DNA of 21,352 nucleotides, from positions 1 to 21,352 of the forward strand of contig CAJMSX010000057.1 of NCBI GenBank assembly GCA_905216195.1. Direction: 5' to 3'. The stretch comes from an uncultured bacterium. Its GTDB lineage: Bacteria; Bacteroidota; Bacteroidia; Bacteroidales; Marinifilaceae. Made by a program: the position numbers and the translations under genes. Each line of letters opens with the position of its first letter. Position 1 is the first letter of the stretch. The notes beneath the pieces were generated by a model. The model ran no database searches. It was not told the origin of the DNA and saw nothing but the letters and a program-made list of their open reading frames with translations. This document shows positions 15,091-21,352 of this stretch, one piece after another.

Positions 15091-16416
15091 TCAGTCTTTG
15101 AGTGTATTTAGCAAACGGTCGCTCAGGCTGGAAAGCGCTTTTTGTTTGTCTTCTTGCCGGACCAGCATGGAAATATTGTGTTCGCTTCCTCCGTAAGAAA
15201 TCATCCGGAGAGGAATGTCCTCCAACGCCTGAAGTACTTTTGCTGCCAGTCCGAATTTATCCGCGGAAAAAGCTCCGACGATACATATAATGGAGAGATC
15301 TTTGTCTACTTCGATCATACCGAATTTTTCCAGATCTTTCAGAATGTTGTCCAGATTTTCCGTGCAGTCTATCGTCAGGGAGACAGCGACTTCCGAGGTG
15401 GCAATCATATCGATGGGGGTTTTCCAGGCTTCGAATACTTCAAAAACCTTACGTAGAAATCCATAGGCCAGAAGCATATTGGTGGATTTTACTTTAATGG
15501 CCGTAATACCGTCTTTAGCCGCCACGGCTTTGATGTTCTGGGTGGGACTGTCTTTGGTAATGAGGGTACCTTCGTCTTCCGGACGAAGCGTATTTTTCAA
15601 ACGGACCGGGATATTTGCTTTTTTGGCCGGTTGTATACTCGAAGGGTGAAGAATTTTTGCTCCGAAATAAGCCAGCTCCGCTGCTTCATCGAATGAAAGC
15701 TGACGGATGGCTTTGGTTTTTTCTACAAAGCGGGGATCATTGTTGTGTACCCCGTCGATATCCGTCCAGATTTGAATTTCCTCTGCCCGGACGGCTGCTC
15801 CCACTAAAGCGGCAGAATAGTCGCTGCCTCCCCGCTTCAGGTTGTCGATTTCTCCGTAAGCGTTACGGCAGATGAACCCCTGGGTGATGACCAGTGGCTT
15901 TACGGTAGAAGCGGATAATTCTCTTTTCAGGTTTTGTTGAATGTAGAAATAATCCGGTTCGCAATCCTTATCGATACGCATGTAATCCAGAGCCGAAAGC
16001 AGAGTGGAAGGTATGCCGCATTCTTCCAGATAATAGTGCATCAGCGTGGTAGAGATAATTTCTCCCTGCGCTACTACGGCTTTTTCCTGCAAAGGATAAA
16101 AATCTTTATTGATAAAGGATCGCAAGTAAGTAAATACGGTTTGAATAAATTCTCTGGCTTGGTGAATAGCCGGCTCCCCTTCATACAGTTCACTGATTAC
16201 CATATAATAATTCAATTCCAGATTTTGTATGATTTCCAGGGCTTTTTGTTTTTCGTCCCGGTAAAGACATCCGGCGATTTCGAGTAAGGTATTGGTCGTT
16301 CCTGACATAGCCGACAGTACGACGATTTTGGGCTGATCATCATCGATGAGCCGGGCTACGGAACGGATTCTGTCTGCACTTCCTACGGAGGTCCCTCCGA
16401 ACTTTAAAACTTTCAT
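15091..16416 (-). CDS. lysC: Aspartate kinase, monofunctional, lysine-sensitive type
   Basis: The enzyme phosphorylates aspartate, the first step toward lysine, diaminopimelate, threonine and methionine. The 441-aa protein has the kinase motif KFGGTSVG (5-12), the aspartate/ATP region LKRGGSDYSAALVGAA (193-208) and WTDIDGVHNNDPR (217-229). Two ACT regulatory modules follow from about residue 305 to 441. The first begins VKSTNMLLAYGFLRKVFEVF and continues IDMIATSEVAVSLTID, which resembles E. coli AK III (LysC), so inhibition by lysine is likely, though this is inferred. No homoserine dehydrogenase domain is fused, unlike ThrA/MetL. It leads the lysC-lysA operon and has a recognisable promoter. 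Confidence 0.95.
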   Translation of the reverse strand: MKVLKFGGTSVGSADRIRSVARLIDDDQPKIVVLSAMSGTTNTLLEIAGCLYRDEKQKALEIIQNLELNYYMVISELYEGEPAIHQAREFIQTVFTYLRSFINKDFYPLQEKAVVAQGEIISTTLMHYYLEECGIPSTLLSALDYMRIDKDCEPDYFYIQQNLKRELSASTVKPLVITQGFICRNAYGEIDNLKRGGSDYSAALVGAAVRAEEIQIWTDIDGVHNNDPRFVEKTKAIRQLSFDEAAELAYFGAKILHPSSIQPAKKANIPVRLKNTLRPEDEGTLITKDSPTQNIKAVAAKDGITAIKVKSTNMLLAYGFLRKVFEVFEAWKTPIDMIATSEVAVSLTIDCTENLDNILKDLEKFGMIEVDKDLSIICIVGAFSADKFGLAAKVLQALEDIPLRMISYGGSEHNISMLVRQEDKQKALSSLSDRLLNTLKD

Positions 16417-16463
16417 TTTTTATATTGCTTTTTAATGGTTGTATCCTGCTGTTTTAGGGCCTG

Positions 16464-16494
16464 CAAATATTGCACATTGGGTCGAATAAAACAA
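16464..16494 (-). promoter_or_regulatory. lysC-lysA promoter
   Basis: On the minus strand a TTG (16494-16492) is followed after 20 nt by AATATTTG (16471-16464), matching TAnnTTTG at seven of eight positions. The transcription start would fall about 40 nt before the lysC ATG at 16416. Confidence 0.45.
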
Positions 16495-16505
16495 GAAAAT
16501 GTTTT

Positions 16506-16528
16506 AAAATAAACAAAAAGTTTATTTT
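16506..16528 (-). terminator. Possible AT-rich terminator of prmA
   Basis: AAAATAAAC (16506-16514) pairs with GTTTATTTT (16520-16528) around an AAAAA loop. The prmA stop codon lies inside the stem. The stem is weak because it has one G-C pair, so termination here is uncertain. Confidence 0.35.
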
Positions 16529-17373
16529 TTGTAGAAAGCGACAGCCGTCCAGTTTTGATTTGTTTTTTGTGTCCGGTATGAAAGCCCTGATTTTTCGGCT
16601 TTTTCCCGAATAAGTGGAAGGTCTCCGGTATAGAATCCGCTCAGGATCAAATACCCTTTCCGGTTGAGGTGGGGGACGTAGCGGGGGATATCATTCAGTA
16701 GAATATTGCGGTTAATATTTGCCAGAATCAGATCGAAATGGTTTTCCTGTTGCAGCAAACTTGCGTCTCCGATTTTGATTTGGATGTTTTTCACCCGGTT
16801 ATGCGCCAGGTTTTCCCTAGCGTTGTGATAAGCCCATTCGTCTATATCGATTCCTGTGACGGAAAGGGCTCCGGCTTTGGCGGCCATAATGGAAAGAATA
16901 CCGGTGCCGCATCCCATATCCAGGACTTTTTTCCCTTTGATGTTTTCTTTCAGATCCAATATAAATTCCAGCATAAGAGCTGTCGTCACATGATGTCCCG
17001 AACCGAAACTCCTTTTGGGATGTATGATAATTTCGTATTCTGCTTCCTGCAGGGAGGGATGATAATCGGCTCTTACCTGTATCCGGTTACCGATAGTGAT
17101 CGGACTGAAATTTTCTTCCCAGGTTTGGTTCCAATTTTGATCGGCCAGGGTATTCGTCCGGTATTCTATCCGGTAAATATCCGGTAAAATGTCGAGTAAT
17201 CCGAGTGCGGATAACCGGTTTTCGTTGAAATCGGTTTCGGATATGCAAGCGGTAAAACCGCTAGGGGTATATTCGAAGCCTTCGTATCCGATAGAACTGA
17301 GTTGTGCGATAAGCGCGTCGCAAACATCTTCGGAAAAAGGAGTGACGGTGTATATAACTTCTTTGTAATTCAT
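16522..17373 (-). CDS. prmA: Ribosomal protein L11 methyltransferase
   Basis: PrmA methylates ribosomal protein L11 using S-adenosylmethionine. From the ATG at 17373 the product is 283 aa. Residues 1-70 form the substrate-binding ferredoxin-like domain (MNYKEVIYTVTPFSEDVCDALIAQL). The linker carries WEENFSPITIG and PKRSFGSGHHVTT (119-131). The Rossmann domain has SAM motif I LDMGCGTGIL (151-160), the acidic GIDIDEWA (174-181) and the PrmA-specific LANINRNIL (217-225). An in-frame ATG at 17448 would add 25 polar residues that overlap the end of the preceding gene, so I prefer 17373. It follows the RsmF-like gene by 47 bases, making a two-gene ribosome-modification operon. Confidence 0.95.
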   Translation of the reverse strand: MNYKEVIYTVTPFSEDVCDALIAQLSSIGYEGFEYTPSGFTACISETDFNENRLSALGLLDILPDIYRIEYRTNTLADQNWNQTWEENFSPITIGNRIQVRADYHPSLQEAEYEIIIHPKRSFGSGHHVTTALMLEFILDLKENIKGKKVLDMGCGTGILSIMAAKAGALSVTGIDIDEWAYHNARENLAHNRVKNIQIKIGDASLLQQENHFDLILANINRNILLNDIPRYVPHLNRKGYLILSGFYTGDLPLIREKAEKSGLSYRTQKTNQNWTAVAFYKK

Positions 17374-17420
17374 GGAATTCTCTGGGTTTAATTTTCGGGT
17401 ATAGAGCGGTTTTTCGGAGG

Positions 17421-18782
17421 TTATTTTATTTCCATCCGGATGCGCCATTCTTTAGGTAAATAATTGTTCATTCGGTTGCCCAGGCTTTTTCCCCAGCCGA
17501 GCGCAATCCGGTTATAGGTGATCAATATCCATTCTCCGGCCGGGGCTTCCACCGATATCTCTTCTTTTTTTAAAAACCGTAGGGCGGTTTCCTTTCCGGC
17601 CTCGAAGGTATGTATTTGAGTACGGTTCAGGTGACAGTTGAGCGCAAGCGGATGAAGTAATTTTAGTTTCCGGTTGTGGACTTCGGCAATTTCGCATCCT
17701 GCGTAAAGGACGCGGAAGTATTTTTCCAGATAACGGATGAATTCCGATTGGGAGGCGGGGAAAACGGAGAACCGGTTTCCCTTTTGCGTTACGGTATAGG
17801 AAAAATTTCCTTCCAGTAGTCGGCTGACTTCCTGAGGCAAGCGGATAATTTCCTCTTTTTTTGTTTTTTTTCCGGTTTTCCAGGAAAATACTTCTCCCTC
17901 GTTTTTACGAAGGACGCTGATATAAAATCCTTCTCCCCTGACGCGGTGGGGATAAAACCGATAACCTGCTATATCTGCGTCAGCGCAGCGGATTCCTGGA
18001 AAATTGTGGGGTATGGAGATACTTTCGGCTTGGAAATGCCGGCAAAGCCATTCGGTGATTTTTTCGTTTTCTTCCGGGTTGTAAGTACAGGTGCTGTATA
18101 TGAGATATCCTCCGGGTTTTAATGCTCCCCAGGCATTTTGAAGGATTCTCTTTTGTCTTTCGCTGCACAGCTGGAGATTGGAAGAGCTCCATTCGCCGAT
18201 GGAACCGGTGTCTTTGCGGAACATGCCTTCCCCCGAGCAGGGAGCATCTACGAGGAGAAGATCGAAAACACCGCGGAGGGCAGAAAAATCGGCCGAATCG
18301 TTGTTTGTGACGAGAATCTCGGACTGCCCCCATCGGATGATATTGTCGATCAGGGTAGCGGTTCGGGACCGGATAACTTCATTACTGACCAGCAGGCTAC
18401 CTTCGGGGAGGCGGGAGGCAATCAAAGTGGATTTTCCTCCGGGTGAAGCGCACAGATCCAGCACGCGGACCGGAGTGGGCGGGAGGATCTGACGCAGTAT
18501 ATAGTCCAGAAATAGGGAAGAAGCTTCCTGTACATAATAAGCCCCTCCGTGAAAACAGGGGTCCAGGGTAAATACCGGCCTTTCTTTCAGGTAGAAGCCG
18601 TTTTCACACCAGGGGACCGGGAGGTCGATGGGAAGATTCCCTATTTCTTCTTTTCCCTTTTTTCGCGGATTTTTGCGAATGCTGATGGGGGACGGGGTTT
18701 CCAGGGAGGAGAAGAAAAGATCGGCTTCTTCCTTTAACTGATCGCGGATGCGTTCGCTGAAAGCCTGAGGCAGAGTAATCAT
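17421..18782 (-). CDS. RsmF/NSUN-type rRNA (cytosine-C5) methyltransferase
   Basis: This is an RNA m5C methyltransferase of the NOL1/NOP2/Sun family. From the ATG at 18782 it is 453 aa. The N-terminal part (MITLPQAFSERIRDQLKEE) and the RKNPRKKG segment look like the RNA-binding N1 domain. The catalytic core has SAM motif I LDLCASPGGKST (108-119), DAPCSGEGM (179-187, C182 assisting) and the nucleophile C232 in STCTYNPEENE. The C-terminal 180 residues include a PUA-like RNA-binding region as in RsmF/YebU, which modifies 16S rRNA C1407. The exact target base here is inferred. A longer in-frame start at 18848 lies upstream of the predicted promoter and inside the murB leader, so 18782 is used. 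prmA follows it. Confidence 0.9.
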   Translation of the reverse strand: MITLPQAFSERIRDQLKEEADLFFSSLETPSPISIRKNPRKKGKEEIGNLPIDLPVPWCENGFYLKERPVFTLDPCFHGGAYYVQEASSLFLDYILRQILPPTPVRVLDLCASPGGKSTLIASRLPEGSLLVSNEVIRSRTATLIDNIIRWGQSEILVTNNDSADFSALRGVFDLLLVDAPCSGEGMFRKDTGSIGEWSSSNLQLCSERQKRILQNAWGALKPGGYLIYSTCTYNPEENEKITEWLCRHFQAESISIPHNFPGIRCADADIAGYRFYPHRVRGEGFYISVLRKNEGEVFSWKTGKKTKKEEIIRLPQEVSRLLEGNFSYTVTQKGNRFSVFPASQSEFIRYLEKYFRVLYAGCEIAEVHNRKLKLLHPLALNCHLNRTQIHTFEAGKETALRFLKKEEISVEAPAGEWILITYNRIALGWGKSLGNRMNNYLPKEWRIRMEIK

Positions 18783-18790
18783 ATTTTTTC

Positions 18791-18811
18791 TATATTTGCG
18801 TTGCAAATATA
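18791..18811. promoter_or_regulatory. Face-to-face -7 boxes of murB and the RsmF-like gene
   Basis: TATATTTGC (18791-18799) and GCAAATATA (18803-18811) form a perfect inverted repeat around GTT. The plus-strand TATATTTG fits a murB promoter; the minus-strand TATATTTG (18811-18804) fits the methyltransferase gene. The predicted start sites would be less than about 10 bp apart, so the two promoters probably compete for polymerase. Neither has a clear -33 element. Confidence 0.55.
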
Positions 18812-18861
18812 TAGAAAAAGGAAACAGGGAAATCCGGAATAATTCCAATAATAGAAGAAAA

Positions 18862-19875
18862 ATGAAAATCGAGGAGAATTTTAATTTACGTTCTTACAAT
18901 ACTTTTGGGTTGGAAGTACGTTGCCGTTATTTTGCCGGAAGTGAAAAGGAAACAGATTTTCTGGACCTGGCCGCTTCTTATCGCTTGGAACCGGAGAAGA
19001 TTTTACTGTTGGGAGGAGGAAGTAATTTTTTGTTTACGGGAGATTTCGGAGGTACGGTACTTTATCCTTTGATGAAAGGGATTGAAGTGGTGGATGAGGA
19101 TACTTCCTGCGTATGGCTGCGAGTAGGAGCGGGAGAAAAATGGGATGATTTTGTCGCTTGGGCGGTAGGGCAGGGATATGGAGGGGTTGAAAATCTATCT
19201 CTTATACCCGGACATGTGGGGGCGGCCCCTGTTCAGAATATCGGCGCCTACGGGGTAGAGGCCGGCGAAGTGATAGAGCGGGTAGAAGCCATCGATCTGG
19301 AAAAAGCCGAAAAAATAAATATAGATGCCGCTTCCTGTCATTTTGCTTACCGGGACAGTGTGTTTAAGGGAAGCTGTAAAAATAGGTATATGATTACGTA
19401 TGTAACTTTTCGTTTGAAGAAACAACCGGTTTTTCGCCTGGAATACGGGAGTATAAAAAACGAATTGGAGAAGCTGGGAGGAGAGGTAAGCCTGCATGCG
19501 ATCCGGGAAGCGGTGATTCGTATCCGGCAATCGAAGTTGCCGGATGTGGAGATGTTGCCCAATGCCGGAAGTTTTTTCAAAAATCCTATGCTTTCAGCTC
19601 GCCTGGCAGAACGGCTGAAAAAAGAATATCCGGATATGCCGGTTTATGAAGCGGGGGAGGACCGGGTAAAATTAGCTGCAGGCTGGCTGATCGAGCAGGC
19701 GGGTTGGAAAGGAAGGACTTGGGGAAAGGCCGGAGTGCATGACCGTCAGGCCTTGGTATTGGTGAACCGGGGAGGAGCTAGCGGAATTGAAATAGCCCAG
19801 TTGGCGAATGAAATAAAAAAGAGCGTTTTTCTGAAATTCGGCGTTTTTATAGAACCGGAAGTGAATATCATTTGA
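18862..19875 (+). CDS. murB: UDP-N-acetylenolpyruvoylglucosamine reductase
   Basis: MurB reduces UDP-GlcNAc-enolpyruvate to UDP-MurNAc with NADPH and FAD. The 337-aa protein from 18862 begins MKIEENFNLRSYNTFGL, the typical MurB start. FAD-binding segments include LLLGGGSNFLF (48-58) and SLIPGHVGAAPVQNIGAYG (113-131). YRDSVFK (163-169) is the type I signature with R164. S237 in NAGSFFKNP is the proton donor, and the C-terminal IEPEVNII carries the catalytic glutamate (E331 or E333). The type I insertion before the C-terminus (WGKAGVHDRQALVLVN) is present. An upstream in-frame ATG at 18796 lies inside the promoter and is rejected. Ddl of the same pathway is at the left of the window. Confidence 0.96.
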   Translation: MKIEENFNLRSYNTFGLEVRCRYFAGSEKETDFLDLAASYRLEPEKILLLGGGSNFLFTGDFGGTVLYPLMKGIEVVDEDTSCVWLRVGAGEKWDDFVAWAVGQGYGGVENLSLIPGHVGAAPVQNIGAYGVEAGEVIERVEAIDLEKAEKINIDAASCHFAYRDSVFKGSCKNRYMITYVTFRLKKQPVFRLEYGSIKNELEKLGGEVSLHAIREAVIRIRQSKLPDVEMLPNAGSFFKNPMLSARLAERLKKEYPDMPVYEAGEDRVKLAAGWLIEQAGWKGRTWGKAGVHDRQALVLVNRGGASGIEIAQLANEIKKSVFLKFGVFIEPEVNII

Positions 19876-19900
19876 ATTTTCACCTTTCCCCTGAGAAATC

Positions 19901-19931
19901 TTGCAATATTGTGAAACTTTTCTTTCCTTTG
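19901..19931 (+). promoter_or_regulatory. Possible tRNA-Trp promoter
   Basis: TTG at 19901-19903 is followed after 20 nt by TTCCTTTG (19924-19931), one mismatch from TAnnTTTG. The predicted start lies just before the tRNA 5' end at 19943. Confidence 0.4.
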
Positions 19932-19942
19932 CCCCACGAAAT

Positions 19943-20015
19943 ACGGAAGTAGCTCAGTTGGTAGAGTACCGGTCTCCAAAACCGGCTGTCGGGGGTTCGA
20001 GCCCCTCCTTCCGTG
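19943..20015 (+). tRNA. tRNA-Trp, anticodon CCA
   Basis: The acceptor ACGGAAG pairs fully with CTTCCGT, with G as discriminator as expected for tRNA-Trp. The D arm is GCTCAGTTGGTAGAGT, the anticodon stem CCGGT/ACCGG surrounds CTCCAAA with anticodon CCA, and the T arm is GGGGG-TTCGAGC-CCCTC. The 3' CCA is not encoded. No terminator follows before the lipoprotein gene 54 bases downstream. Confidence 0.96.
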
Positions 20016-20069
20016 CGGTTGCATCAGCGGGTATCGAGGGATAGCCGCTGTTTTATTTGGTACAGGAAT

Positions 20070-21101
20070 ATGAAAATGAAATTATTTTTGGGGATAGCCG
20101 GTTTACTCTTCCTTTTCGGTTGTAGGCGGGAAAAAGAATTGAAAATCTTGCAGTTGAATATTTGGCAGGAGGGCGTCATGGTGAAAGGGGGATATGAAGC
20201 TTTGGCGGACGAGTTAGCCCGGGCTGATGCTGATTTCGTTATGTTGAGCGAGGTCCGGAATTATAAGGGAACCCGTTTTTGCGATCGGATCCGGGCGTCT
20301 TTACAGGAAAGAGGAAAGACCTATTATTCTTTTTACAGTTACGATTCTGGTTTGCTGAGCAAGTATCCCATCACGGATAGTGCGACTATTTTTCCGGAAA
20401 ACGGGGATCATGGAAGCATGTATAAATTGACGGCTGAAGTGGAGGGGAAAAAGATTTGCGTATACACAGCGCATTTGGATTATCAGAATTGTTCTTATTA
20501 CCTGGTCCGGGGATACAGCAGTACGACCTGGGAAAAACTTCCGGATCCCCTTACCGATACCGCTGCTTTATTGGCGGATAACCGCTTGTCTCAGCGAGAC
20601 GATGCCATCCGCTTATTTCTGAAAGATGCGGCTAGAGAAGTGACCCAAGGACATTGCGTGTTTCTCGGAGGAGATTTTAATGAGCCGTCTCATCGGGACT
20701 GGACCAAACAGACGGCGGACAGTGCAGACCACCGGGGAGTTGTCATTCCCTGGACCGTTACCACTTTGCTGGAAGGGGCTGGCTATCGGGATGCCTACCG
20801 GACTTTTTATCCGGACCCTGTAAAAAATCCCGGCTATACTTATCCGGCCGACTGTCCGGGGGCTGAATTGAAAAAATTGACCTGGGCGCCGCAATCGGAC
20901 GAACGGGAGAGAATCGATTTTATTTTTTATTATCCCCAGCCCGGATTGAGGCTGGAAGACGTTAAAATATACGGTCCTCGCGGATCGATCCGGATGAATA
21001 AAAGGGTAGAGGAAAATACAGCGGACGTTTTCGTGCTGCCGTTAGGTATATGGCCGACCGATCACAAAGGAGTTATCGCGACCTTTACGATGAAACGCTA
21101 A
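20070..21101 (+). CDS. Lipoprotein of the endonuclease/exonuclease/phosphatase superfamily
   Basis: From the ATG at 20070 the product is 343 aa. A lysine-led hydrophobic signal ends in the lipobox LFGC with C18, so the mature protein should be a lipoprotein. The following RREKE does not look like the acidic surface-export signal known in Bacteroidota, so a periplasm-facing outer-membrane position is likelier. The DNase I-like fold is complete: N30 (LQLNIWQ), E61 (MLSEVRNY), H135 (YTAHLDYQN), D202 and N204 (GGDFNEP), D283 (RIDFIFYY) and D331-H332 (PTDHKGV). Members cleave phosphodiesters in nucleic acids, sphingomyelin or inositol phosphates; the substrate cannot be chosen from sequence. An upstream ATG at 20013 lies inside tRNA-Trp and is rejected; a second ATG at 20076 is equally possible. 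Confidence 0.9.
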   Translation: MKMKLFLGIAGLLFLFGCRREKELKILQLNIWQEGVMVKGGYEALADELARADADFVMLSEVRNYKGTRFCDRIRASLQERGKTYYSFYSYDSGLLSKYPITDSATIFPENGDHGSMYKLTAEVEGKKICVYTAHLDYQNCSYYLVRGYSSTTWEKLPDPLTDTAALLADNRLSQRDDAIRLFLKDAAREVTQGHCVFLGGDFNEPSHRDWTKQTADSADHRGVVIPWTVTTLLEGAGYRDAYRTFYPDPVKNPGYTYPADCPGAELKKLTWAPQSDERERIDFIFYYPQPGLRLEDVKIYGPRGSIRMNKRVEENTADVFVLPLGIWPTDHKGVIATFTMKR

Positions 21102-21134
21102 GCCGTTCAAAACCCCGGAAGATGTTTACCGAAA

Positions 21135-21159
21135 GAAGCCGGAAACCGGCTTCCTTTTT
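21135..21159. terminator. Two-way terminator after the lipoprotein gene
   Basis: GAAGCCGG (21135-21142) pairs with CCGGCTTC (21146-21153) around AAA. A T-run to 21159 follows on the plus strand, and a shorter TTTC follows on the minus strand. It separates two converging genes. Confidence 0.8.
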
Positions 21160-21352
21160 ATTCGGTGAGTACAGAGAATTCTCCGATACCGGCTTTCGGA
21201 CCGTCGGCTATCTGAGTTGCTACAAAACGGATTTGTCTGGTTTTTACCGGAAGAAAACGGATAACCTGTTCAATGGGATTGTTCCGGATATTGGAAAATT
21301 CTCCCGACGAAATCAAACGGTTTCCGGCATAAAACTCATAGTGGGTGATGAC
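21158..21352 (-). CDS. C-terminal end of a discoidin-domain protein, probably a glycosidase
   Basis: The minus strand is open from the right edge to a TAA at 21158, giving 64 residues. They read as the last strands of an F5/8 type C (discoidin) or related carbohydrate-binding domain: YEFYAGNRLISSGEFSNI, then NNPIEQVIRFLPV and TRQIRFVATQIADGPKAGIGEFSVL. The GEFSNI..NNP pattern with QVIRF and a TRQIRF strand is what I recall at the C-terminus of Bacteroidota GH29 alpha-L-fucosidases, so that is the best guess. Other glycosidases with the same module are possible. The catalytic part is outside the window, so no activity can be confirmed. Confidence 0.7.
   Translation of the reverse strand, partial: VITHYEFYAGNRLISSGEFSNIRNNPIEQVIRFLPVKTRQIRFVATQIADGPKAGIGEFSVLTE

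Noticed and set aside
19746..20024. 92-aa minus-strand open frame
   Set aside because: It covers tRNA-Trp and the 3' end of murB in antisense.
1..21352. CRISPR arrays, insertion sequences, prophage or integration sites
   Set aside because: No spaced repeat arrays, transposase or integrase genes, or terminal inverted repeats were seen; both tRNA genes have no duplicated 3' end nearby.

Overview
The window reads as chromosomal housekeeping DNA from a member of the Bacteroidota, most likely the order Bacteroidales. The evidence is a gldA-gldF-gldG cluster, a DUF6913-like gene upstream of dapA, promoters with the phylum's TAnnTTTG -7 box (often with a TTG about 19-20 nt upstream), few Shine-Dalgarno sites, and the C-terminal tail of a discoidin-domain glycosidase at the right edge that looks like a gut-type fucosidase. 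The genus cannot be settled from sequence alone; a gut Odoribacter/Butyricimonas-like organism is a guess.

Layout, left to right. 1-951 (-): MATE-family exporter, cut by the window edge. 1112-2092 (+): ddl, with a promoter divergent from the MATE gene. 2191-2225: two-way terminator shared with tRNA-Arg(ACG) at 2237-2310 (-). 2475-3876 (+): a DUF6913-like gene and dapA, one base apart. 3873-7037 (-): gldA, gldF and gldG, converging on dapA with overlapping stop codons. 7163-10300 (-): a pgpH-like c-di-AMP phosphodiesterase followed by a LacI-family regulator, closed by a terminator. 10388-11956 (-): folE then fabD, closed by a terminator. 11957-12320: 364 bp with no recognisable gene. 12321-13788 (+): an NfeD-like gene overlapping floA, closed by a UUCG-loop terminator. 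13882-16416 (-): lysC then lysA. 16522-18782 (-): an RsmF/NSUN-type rRNA methyltransferase gene then prmA. 18862-19875 (+): murB, divergent from the methyltransferase gene across a 21-bp inverted repeat made of two facing -7 boxes. 19943-20015 (+): tRNA-Trp(CCA). 20070-21101 (+): lipoprotein of the endonuclease/exonuclease/phosphatase fold. 21158-21352 (-): C-terminal end of a discoidin-domain protein.

Functionally the region centres on cell-envelope precursors and translation. Lysine/diaminopimelate synthesis (lysC, dapA, lysA), Ddl and MurB all feed peptidoglycan. FabD starts fatty-acid elongation, FolE starts the folate/pterin pathway, and PrmA and the RsmF-like enzyme modify the ribosome. 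FloA/NfeD organise membrane domains, and PgpH would set c-di-AMP levels. No CRISPR array, insertion sequence, prophage or toxin-antitoxin pair was found. I see no convincing new multi-gene system. The more unusual points are the facing promoters at murB, the pgpH-lacI pairing, the terminator-free dapA/gldG stop overlap, and the structured non-coding stretch before nfeD.
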